Origin: Candidatus Parcubacteria bacterium
GTDB lineage: Bacteria; Patescibacteriota; Minisyncoccia; UBA6257; 2-01-FULL-56-20
Assembly (NCBI GenBank): GCA_027449645.1
Contig: DAIDLF010000030.1
Coordinates: forward strand, 1-32,683
Reading direction: 5' to 3'
Length of the DNA stretch: 32,683 bases
Numbering within the stretch: position 1 is the stretch's first letter; the number at the start of each line of letters is the position of its first letter. The notes beneath the pieces are model-generated. The model had not been told where the DNA came from and made no database searches. It worked only from the letters and a program-made list of their open reading frames with translations. The translations under genes and the position numbers were made by a program. Positions 25,806 through 32,683 of the stretch are shown piece after piece.

Positions 25806-25861
25806 GATATCCTCCTGCATCCCGCCTGTTTCCGGCGGAACACCCATAGATTGCTTCCGGC

Positions 25862-25891
25862 AGTATATACCCCGACGTCAGATCCTTTCAA
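25862..25891 (-). promoter_or_regulatory. promoter of the 25437-25805 gene (TTGAAA-N18-TATACT)
   Basis: Minus strand TTGAAA complement 25886-25891, 18-nt spacer, TATACT complement 25862-25867; overlaps the 3' end of argS. Confidence 0.65.
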
Positions 25892-27644
25892 GCGCCCGGA
25901 TGCCGAGCAGGCGCAATCCTGAGGCAAGCACGTGGGCGGTGACCTCAATAAGCCTGAGCCGCGCCTCGCGGCGCATGGCATCCTCATCCTTCAGGATGGG
26001 CGTCGTCTCATAGAACTTGTTCGCGGCCACGGCAAGCCGGTAGCAATACGCCGCGAGGCCGCTCGGCGCCAGGCGCTCGGCCGCACGGGCAGCCGCATCC
26101 GGGAATTCCGCAAGCCGGCGGACAAGGGCAAGTTCGGCATCGGTCGCGATGAAAGCCTGAAGGCCCTCGGGCGCCGCACCACCGGTCGCGGAAACCTTGC
26201 CCGCGCCCGCTTCCTCGGCTTTGCGGCGCACGCTTTGCAGGCGGGCATAGGCATACTGGAGATACGGTCCCGCATCGCCATCGAACGAAAGGGATTTCTC
26301 AAAATCGAACACGATATCCTGCCCCGGGTTCTGTTTGAGAATGGAATACCGCACCGCACCGAGCGCGATGGCTTCGGTCGCCTCATCCCGATCGGCGTCA
26401 GCGAGCATGCTCCGCTCGCTCACCTTCCCGCGCAGCCGCTCCGAGACCTGCGCAAGCAAAGCTTCCGCAGTGATGACATTCCCCTTGCGCGAGGACATCT
26501 TGCCCGAGGCGAAACGCAGCATGCCATGGCTCACGTGGGTCGTCTTCCCGGCAAGGTCGGGGATCAGCAGGTCCACCACCTTGAGGAGCACCTTGAAATA
26601 ATCGTTCTGCTCGTTGCCCGTGAGAACAATGGAAGCATCAAAGGCGAAATCGCGCCGCTTGCGCACGGTGAGGCCGAGTTCCTTCGCTTCATAGGTCGGC
26701 ACGCCGCGCGAATTCACGAACACCCTCGTGTGGAGCCCGTAGGATTCGCCTTTGAACACCACGGCTCCCTCGCTGTGCTCAAGGATGCCTTTCGCAATGC
26801 CTTCCTCCACGGCCTTCAGGCCGTCTTCCACCACTTCGCTCTCCCAATAGTTCCTCACGAAATCCGTATCCAGGCGGAGGAAAAGCTCCTTGAATTTGGC
26901 GATGCTCACTTCCCTGCCCCACGCGTAGAGCGCTTCGATTTCGGGATCGGCATGGTCAAAGATGGTGCGGTTCAATACGTCGATCTCCTCGCGCGCCCGG
27001 GGATCTTCTTCATAGCGCGCAGACCCATCCACATAGGCCGCCGCCCAAAAGGCAAGCTGTGCCGACTCGCTCTCCTCGCGCACGGCGGGGATGTCGTTCC
27101 TTCTCTGCAGCGCGCCGAACATGGCCTTGGCCACATGCAGGCCCACGTCGCCCCCATAGGAAAGCCGCTTCACCTCGGCGCCCTGGAACTCGATGAGCCG
27201 GGCCATGGATTCGCCGATGGCATTGCTCATAAGATGGCCAATATGGAATTCCTTGAACGGGTTCGGATCGGTGAACTCCACGAGCACCGTGGCGCCGGCA
27301 CGGGCATTGCCCCGGCCAAAACGTTTCCCGAGATCATCTTTGGCGATACGGGCGAAAGCCTGTTGGATCGCCCGTGGGCTCATCCAGAAGTTCACGAATC
27401 CCGGAGTGGCAGGCTCCACCTTTTCAAAGAGCCCTTCCGGCGCGCGGTGCAGGGCCTCCCGCGCGATGTCCTCCGCGAGCGCCATCGGCGTCACGCCTTT
27501 CGGTTTCGCGAGCCGCATGGCGATATTCGTGGAAAAATGCCCGAATGCCGGCTCATCCGGCACGGAAAGTTCCACAGGAATACCCGCATCGGCGGCTTCT
27601 TTGCCGAGGATGCCGTGCAGTATCGCAATGATGTCGTCTTTCAT
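25878..27644 (-). CDS. argS: arginyl-tRNA synthetase
   Basis: VEFTDPNPFKEFHIGHLMSNAIGESMARLIEFQG, LSYGGDVGLHVAK, SSRKGNVITAEALL, C-terminal ALRVLG-type anticodon domain. Confidence 0.96.
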   Translation of the reverse strand: MKDDIIAILHGILGKEAADAGIPVELSVPDEPAFGHFSTNIAMRLAKPKGVTPMALAEDIAREALHRAPEGLFEKVEPATPGFVNFWMSPRAIQQAFARIAKDDLGKRFGRGNARAGATVLVEFTDPNPFKEFHIGHLMSNAIGESMARLIEFQGAEVKRLSYGGDVGLHVAKAMFGALQRRNDIPAVREESESAQLAFWAAAYVDGSARYEEDPRAREEIDVLNRTIFDHADPEIEALYAWGREVSIAKFKELFLRLDTDFVRNYWESEVVEDGLKAVEEGIAKGILEHSEGAVVFKGESYGLHTRVFVNSRGVPTYEAKELGLTVRKRRDFAFDASIVLTGNEQNDYFKVLLKVVDLLIPDLAGKTTHVSHGMLRFASGKMSSRKGNVITAEALLAQVSERLRGKVSERSMLADADRDEATEAIALGAVRYSILKQNPGQDIVFDFEKSLSFDGDAGPYLQYAYARLQSVRRKAEEAGAGKVSATGGAAPEGLQAFIATDAELALVRRLAEFPDAAARAAERLAPSGLAAYCYRLAVAANKFYETTPILKDEDAMRREARLRLIEVTAHVLASGLRLLGIRALERI

Positions 27645-27708
27645 GGTCGTGGTGATGGCGGCGATATAAAGGTCGCGTTCTTTTCGCCTTTGATAATATA
27701 ATAGAGGG

Positions 27709-28194
27709 ATGGCAGACCACAAGCAAAGCAGCAAGGGCAAGGCGCGCCCGCATACGGAACCCGTCACCATCGCAGAGAACCGGCGGGCGCGTTTTGATTA
27801 TGAGATCAAAGAGACCTACGAGGCCTGCATTGAGCTCGTCGGCCATGAAGTGAAAAGCGCCAAGCACGGCATGATGCAGCTCGCAGGGACGCACGTGCTC
27901 GTCCGCGGCGGGGAGGTATGGCTCGTGAATGCGCAGATCCCGCCTTACCAGCCCGGCAACACGCCAAGCGACTACGAGCCTGACCGCGTGCGGCGGCTCC
28001 TGCTCTCCCGCAATGAGATCGCGGCGCTCGGCGCGATGCTCAAGGAAAAGACCGCGCACGTGATCCCCCTGCGCGCCTATGTGGCGCACGGACTCATCAA
28101 GATAGCGCTGGGCGTGGGACGGTCGCGCAAAAAAGCCGACAAGCGCGACGTGCTCAAAAAGCGCTCGCACCTGCGCGAGATGCGGGAACGTTAG
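27709..28194 (+). CDS. smpB: SsrA-binding protein
   Basis: NRRARFDYEIKETYEACIELVGHEVKSAKHG...REGEVWLVNAQIPPY-type block, C-terminal GRSRKKADKRDVLKKRSHLREM. Confidence 0.96.
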   Translation: MADHKQSSKGKARPHTEPVTIAENRRARFDYEIKETYEACIELVGHEVKSAKHGMMQLAGTHVLVRGGEVWLVNAQIPPYQPGNTPSDYEPDRVRRLLLSRNEIAALGAMLKEKTAHVIPLRAYVAHGLIKIALGVGRSRKKADKRDVLKKRSHLREMRER

Positions 28195-28203
28195 CGCGGC
28201 GCG

Positions 28204-28941
28204 TCAGCCCGTAGAAGAGGACGCAAGGGCGGCATCCAACACTGCCTTGAATTCCGCATAGCTCGTCGGGTTGGGAATCTGCTTCAAGTTCACAAAAAAC
28301 GTGGGGGTATGGTCCACGCTCGCCGCATTGCCGCTCGCCACGTCGGCGGCGATCTTGCTCGTCACCTTCGGGGCATTGATGTCGGCGTCGAACTTTGCCA
28401 CATCAAGGCCGAGCGACTGCGCATAGCCGTTGAAATATTTTGCGACGACCTGCGTGGGATCCGTGGTCACCCAGTCGTTCTGCTTCGCATAGAGCAGGTC
28501 ATGCATCTGCCAGAACGCCGACGCGCCGCCCTCCATGCCCGCCGCTTCGGCGGCCTGCGCACTGATGCCCGCATCAGGATGGATGGAATACAGCGGGAAT
28601 TCGCGGAACACGAAGTTCACGCGGGCGCCATAATCCTTGAAAAGCTGCTGCATCAGCGGCTGGTACTCGCCGCATGCCGGACACTCGAAATCGCCGTACT
28701 CAATGAGCGAGACGGAGGAGCTTGCATCGCCTTTCGCCCAATCCGCGCCGCTCACAGGCGGCACGGTGGTCGCCACGAAGCCCGCGGGCGCCACCGGCGT
28801 GCCGTTCGCGTTGACGCCGGATGAGTTGGAATATGCCGCGGCGGCAATGACACCCCCCACTACGAGAACCAGAAAACCGGAGATGAACCAAAGCGTGGCC
28901 TTGCTGGTCTCGCCGCGCCGGTCGCGAAGGAAAATATGCAT
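28204..28941 (-). CDS. DsbA-family thiol:disulfide oxidoreductase (thioredoxin-fold, membrane-anchored)
   Basis: TM anchor, VSLIEYGDFECPACGEYQPLMQQLFKDYG (CPAC), REFPLYSIHPDAGISAQAAEAAG, VDHTPTFFVNLKQIPNPTSYAEFKAVLD. Confidence 0.92.
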   Translation of the reverse strand: MHIFLRDRRGETSKATLWFISGFLVLVVGGVIAAAAYSNSSGVNANGTPVAPAGFVATTVPPVSGADWAKGDASSSVSLIEYGDFECPACGEYQPLMQQLFKDYGARVNFVFREFPLYSIHPDAGISAQAAEAAGMEGGASAFWQMHDLLYAKQNDWVTTDPTQVVAKYFNGYAQSLGLDVAKFDADINAPKVTSKIAADVASGNAASVDHTPTFFVNLKQIPNPTSYAEFKAVLDAALASSSTG

Positions 28942-29020
28942 AGTTTTTTTATTCTACCTATTTTTCGGGAAAAAGCTAACAAGCCGCACGGACCTGCGGC
29001 GCGGATGCGCATGCGGCAAT

Positions 29021-29860
29021 CTACCGCTTGAACTGGAGCTCGGTCTTGTTGTCCACAATCGTGTCGGGCTCCTTCGTGGGACCGATCTTCCGGACGATCA
29101 CGAACGGCGTCATTTTGTTGCCCTGCCCCAGCGGATTGTCGAGCAGCACGAGGCGCACCGTGCGCTTGTCGAGTCCCACGCCCGAACTCACGCCAAGCAC
29201 TTCCACATTGATGAAGTTCGCGTCCGCGGTGATGCACGGAACTCCCGTGCTTTTTTCGAACCGCTCGCAATCGGCCTGCGGATCCTTCGGCGGAAGCACG
29301 GCCCATTCGGTATAGGGATACATGTCTTCGGGAATGAACCCGTCGATTTCCGACACGCGGTGCCCGGCAACGATCCAGAACCATCCGCGCTTGCCGAAGA
29401 GCCTGCCCACGGCGCCGATCGCCATCGCAAGGATGATGCGCCACGCGCCGGCGATCTCGATCGCGAGCTGAAGCTTCTCCGGATTGTTCCACGCCGTCAT
29501 ATGCTTGTGCTTGGTCACGCCTTTTTGCACCAGCCGCGCAAGCCAGGTGACCTTCACGCTCGAGATATGCCGCACCAGCTTCTGCGAGATGGACACCATC
29601 TTCTCGGAGATCGCGATCCAATCCCCCGGCTGTACGTGCGGCTTCACATATTCGCCGATGAGCGATTCCATGCTCTCCCCGAACTCGATGAGGCGCGGCA
29701 CGCGCACGGGAAAGCGCTCGTACTCGATCCCATCGACGACGATCTTCCTTCCCGGCTGGATGCCGGGCGCAAGGCCGGCCGCCCGGACCTTCTCCACGGT
29801 CGCGGCCATTTTTTCAGGATCGAGATGGATCACCGGATCCGCAGTTGATGAGGTGTTCAT
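29021..29860 (-). CDS. coenzyme F420:L-glutamate ligase (CofE)-like protein
   Basis: RVPRLIEFGESMESLIGEYVKPHVQPGDWIAISEKMVSISQ...CITADANFINVEVLGVSSGVGLDKRTVRLVLLDNPLGQGNKMTPFVIVRKIG. Confidence 0.65.
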   Translation of the reverse strand: MNTSSTADPVIHLDPEKMAATVEKVRAAGLAPGIQPGRKIVVDGIEYERFPVRVPRLIEFGESMESLIGEYVKPHVQPGDWIAISEKMVSISQKLVRHISSVKVTWLARLVQKGVTKHKHMTAWNNPEKLQLAIEIAGAWRIILAMAIGAVGRLFGKRGWFWIVAGHRVSEIDGFIPEDMYPYTEWAVLPPKDPQADCERFEKSTGVPCITADANFINVEVLGVSSGVGLDKRTVRLVLLDNPLGQGNKMTPFVIVRKIGPTKEPDTIVDNKTELQFKR

Positions 29861-29900
29861 GGTTTTTTTATGATAAATCATTTCGCCGTTTCGCACCATA

Positions 29901-29938
29901 AAAAAGAAAGGCCGCCGCGCAAGGGAATCGCGCGGCGG
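29901..29938 (-). terminator. intrinsic terminator of the PLP-enzyme gene
   Basis: Minus strand CCGCCGCGC-loop-GCGCGGCGG, followed by CCTTTCTTTTTT. Confidence 0.85.
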
Positions 29939-29952
29939 GCAAGGAAAACAGG

Positions 29953-31002
29953 TTATTTTGCGCCAGAAAGGATCTTTCGATAGTCCTCGTCGTCGTAGGC
30001 GTAGTACGAGTCCATCCAGATCAGTACGATGTTATGGACCCGTGCAAGCATCCCCTGCAGTTCGTCGCTTGCGTGGCGATCCTCCAGGAACTGATACAAG
30101 CCCGCGGTCAACAGCGCACCCGTCGGTCCCACGGGATAGTGGTATCCGAAGAGTTCGGCGTTCATCGCGAAGGCTTGGCCCTTTGACACATTGGTGACGA
30201 TCGGGAAATCAAGGACGTCGTTCCATTCGTCGCGGAACATGAAACCGCGTTCGCCGTGCATGTCGCGCAATTCCTCAAAATCCTGGACTGCGCGGCTTGC
30301 CGGAACCTTGTTCTCGCGATTATCATGGGAAGCCACCGCAAAGACCTTCACGGAACCCGTGGAGACCTGCGATCGATAGCGGTGTATGGCGGTTACCGTC
30401 CCACACGTTCCGGTGACGGCGCCGACCAAAACATCCTCGTCATGCCACCCGAGCCGTTTCGATTCTGCGCCAATATGCTCCACGAGCCGTCCCTGGCCCA
30501 CGATCGTCGCATCTTCGATGTACTGGTTCATCACCTTGCGGTTAGGACCCTCGGATTCGAGCTGATAGGCATACTCCACCGTGGACATCCCTTTTGGGGT
30601 CACCATGGGGGTCACGCCAACGGCTTCCACCTGCTTCAGCTTGCCGGCAGATATGCTCGCAGGCAGTACGCCCAAGACCGCTTCCACGTCATAGCCCCTG
30701 GCTACCGCACCGGCGTCCTTCAAAAAATTGCCGGAGCTCGGGATGATGAGCGTGGGGCGCGTGGCGAACACTCCCCTCCGCTCGAATTCCTTGAAGTTGG
30801 CGACCACGCTGGGCAACTTGGCCGAACATTTCTCGATCCGGTTGCCTTCGAATGCCCACACCGTGGCACGGGCGTCGAAATCCGACTCCTGGTACCAGGA
30901 TTTACTCCGGACCGAAGCCGGAGTCTCAACCCTCACTAACTCGGGTAAGTGGGCAAGGATATACTCCACCCTCTTTCGGGAAATTGCTTGATCTTCAGTC
31001 AT
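29953..31002 (-). CDS. fold-type II PLP-dependent enzyme, cysteine synthase/threonine synthase-like, diverged
   Basis: CSAKLPSVVANFKEFERRG (candidate PLP lysine), LIIPSSGNFLKDAGAVARGYDVEAVL (SGN phosphate loop), LVGAVTGTCGTVTAIHRY (Gly-rich loop). SD AGGAG before ATG at 31002. Confidence 0.65.
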   Translation of the reverse strand: MTEDQAISRKRVEYILAHLPELVRVETPASVRSKSWYQESDFDARATVWAFEGNRIEKCSAKLPSVVANFKEFERRGVFATRPTLIIPSSGNFLKDAGAVARGYDVEAVLGVLPASISAGKLKQVEAVGVTPMVTPKGMSTVEYAYQLESEGPNRKVMNQYIEDATIVGQGRLVEHIGAESKRLGWHDEDVLVGAVTGTCGTVTAIHRYRSQVSTGSVKVFAVASHDNRENKVPASRAVQDFEELRDMHGERGFMFRDEWNDVLDFPIVTNVSKGQAFAMNAELFGYHYPVGPTGALLTAGLYQFLEDRHASDELQGMLARVHNIVLIWMDSYYAYDDEDYRKILSGAK

Positions 31003-31089
31003 GGATTTTCTCCTGGGTAGATTTGTTGGTACTATCACTACTATTCCCCTAAAGTGCGTTTTGTGTCAAGAAAATCCGGAATTCCTCCC

Positions 31090-31866
31090 TTATTTTCTCA
31101 CGGTCACGAACTTCAATGTGCCAAGGCCAGGGATCTCCGGCCGACGCGACAGACCGAGCTCATCGCGCCAGAAGGCGTCGTCGCGGAGGAGCGCGATGAT
31201 CCATGGGAAGTGCGCGTCCTGCGAGACGATGATGCCGCCCGGCGAAAGGAGCGGATAGAGATAATGGAAACAGTCGCGCGTGGACTGTACGAGGTCCACG
31301 TTCACGCACGCTGCGGCGACGGGCTCGCGGAAGTGCGGCATGGTATCGCTGAAGAATCCTTTGTGGAATTCCGTGCGCGAAACGTCGCCGTACTTCGCCA
31401 CGTTCCCGCGCACCTCATCAAGTCCGACGGCATGGCTCCCCTTCGGGAAATGGTGCTCGCGGCCATAGATGCTTTTGCCGTGCGCCTCGCGGTTCTCCGG
31501 CATGCCTTCGAACGAATCGAACACATGGAGCGGGCGGTCGCACAGCTTTGCCACAAGGGAAAGCTTGGTGGTGCTGCCGCCGTGGAAAGACCCCGCCTCC
31601 ACGATCGCGCCCGGCACGCCCGCACCAAGGTCCAATATCTGCCGCCCGATCGCAATGAGTTCATGTTCGGCATGCGGACAATCCACGCGGTACGAGATCT
31701 TATAGAAGGCCGCTACCAGACCGAGGCGCTGACCGAACGTGGTCGGCGATTTTGTCCCATGGAAAATGAAACCAAGCGCAGCCGGGACGTCCTTGGGCGC
31801 GTAATACAGCTTCCGATAAATATAGAGCAGGGGCCACTTGCCCTTGAGATAGCGGCGAAGGTTCAT
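31090..31866 (-). CDS. TylF/macrocin O-methyltransferase-like SAM-dependent methyltransferase
   Basis: GAIVEAGSFHGGSTTKLSLVAKLC (SAM motif I), LHVFDSFEGMPENREAHG, NVDLVQSTRDCFHYLYPLLSPGGIIVSQDAHF. Confidence 0.8.
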   Translation of the reverse strand: MNLRRYLKGKWPLLYIYRKLYYAPKDVPAALGFIFHGTKSPTTFGQRLGLVAAFYKISYRVDCPHAEHELIAIGRQILDLGAGVPGAIVEAGSFHGGSTTKLSLVAKLCDRPLHVFDSFEGMPENREAHGKSIYGREHHFPKGSHAVGLDEVRGNVAKYGDVSRTEFHKGFFSDTMPHFREPVAAACVNVDLVQSTRDCFHYLYPLLSPGGIIVSQDAHFPWIIALLRDDAFWRDELGLSRRPEIPGLGTLKFVTVRK

Positions 31867-31875
31867 TGAGCCCTT

Positions 31876-31905
31876 ATTGTAAGGCCTTCCGTTATTCCTG
31901 TGCAA
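31876..31905 (-). promoter_or_regulatory. promoter of the TylF-like gene (TTGCAC-N18-TACAAT)
   Basis: Minus strand TTGCAC complement 31900-31905, 18-nt spacer, TACAAT complement 31876-31881; overlaps the 3' end of the AI-2E gene. Confidence 0.65.
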
Positions 31906-32683
31906 GCAGAGGCGATATCTCGAGAAGGGCAAGGAAAAGGCCGAGGGCGAGCGGACCGAGCAGGAGGCCGATGGGGCCGAAGAACGCCAGGCCGCCAAGG
32001 ACGCTGAACAGGATGAGCAATGGATGGATGCCGGCGCCGCGCCCTACGAACCAGGGCCGCAGGAAGTTCTCAATGACCACCGTGATGAGCACCATCCAGA
32101 TGAAAAGCCCGATGGCCTGCGGGAAGCTGCCAAGCGCGAGAAGCCAAAGCACGCCGGGTATTGCCACCATCCATACGCCGATCATCGGGATGAACGCGGC
32201 AATGGCGGCAATGGCGCCCCACAGCACCGCGCTCGGAATGCCGAAGATGAAGAACCCGAGGCCGATCAGGACGCCGTACAGGGCCGCGCCGAGGAGCGAG
32301 CCGCGAATAATGGAGGCCATCACAAGGTGCAGCTTGTCCACAAGCACCTCGGTGTGCTCTCGGGAAAACGGGCTCCTCTTGAGCACGATGGCGTAGAACT
32401 TTCCGCCGTCCTTCAGGAAATAAAAGAGCGCGAAGAGCGAAAGGAAGAAGGTGATGATCACCGAGAGGATGCCGGAAAAGATCGCGCCCACATTGTTCAC
32501 AAAGCTCCCCGAGACCTGCTGGATATAAAAATTAAGATTGAGGCCGAGCGATGGCGATACCTTTTGCAGCTCTGCGCTCAGATACTGCACGACCTGCGGC
32601 ATCCTTCCGGAGGCGATATGCGCATAGAAGCTCTGTGCCTCGGCCACAAGCTGGAATCCGAAGAACACAAAGGGCCCCAGGAT
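31892..32683 (-). CDS. AI-2E family transporter (PerM/YdiK-like), truncated at window edge (5' end missing)
   Basis: Multiple TM helices; SVIITFFLSLFALFYFLKDGGKF, GIPSAVLWGAIAAIAAFIPMIGVWMVAIP, ENFLRPWFVGRGAGIHPLLILFSVLGGLAFFGPIGLLLGPL. Frame continues through the right edge. Confidence 0.92.
   Translation of the reverse strand: MLGPFVFFGFQLVAEAQSFYAHIASGRMPQVVQYLSAELQKVSPSLGLNLNFYIQQVSGSFVNNVGAIFSGILSVIITFFLSLFALFYFLKDGGKFYAIVLKRSPFSREHTEVLVDKLHLVMASIIRGSLLGAALYGVLIGLGFFIFGIPSAVLWGAIAAIAAFIPMIGVWMVAIPGVLWLLALGSFPQAIGLFIWMVLITVVIENFLRPWFVGRGAGIHPLLILFSVLGGLAFFGPIGLLLGPLALGLFLALLEISPLLAQE

Noticed and set aside
25932-27701. 589-aa plus-strand ORF opposite argS
   Set aside because: Same antisense codon-bias artefact; the minus strand is clearly ArgRS.
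28960-29020. Possible terminator after the CofE-like gene (GCCGCA...TGCGGC then GCTTTTT)
   Set aside because: Stem is short and separated from the T-run by several bases; too weak to list as a feature.

Overview
The window is about 58% GC by eye and gene-dense. It looks like a Patescibacteria/CPR (Parcubacteria-like) chromosome; that placement is inferred from protein style and was not searched. Housekeeping genes are recognisable: hisS, lepB, pth, trpS, ileS, argS and smpB, plus a DsbA-like thiol oxidoreductase, a CofE-like (F420 gamma-glutamyl ligase family) protein, a diverged fold-type-II PLP enzyme, a TylF-like methyltransferase and an AI-2E family permease cut off by the window edge. 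Between them, a minus-strand block of about 14 kb (6383-20199) encodes a GspF/PilC platform protein, three type IV prepilin-like proteins, a WAWNDEIGWI-repeat protein, two large secreted tail-fibre-like proteins with repeated NVGIGTTSPxxxLxVNG motifs, two cupredoxin-like anchored proteins and other anchored exported proteins. One prepilin carries the same tail-fibre motif. I read this block as a candidate pseudopilus/adhesin surface system. The other main observations are: a complete histidine-phosphatase domain inserted inside the zinc-ribbon region of IleRS; a PilM-PilN (GspL-like) fusion; many genes whose start codon lies 6-9 nt downstream of a -10 box (apparently leaderless); and three divergent gene pairs with 63/63/64-bp spacers. 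No tRNA, rRNA, CRISPR array or transposase was recognised. Start codons were refined by eye and no database search was run.
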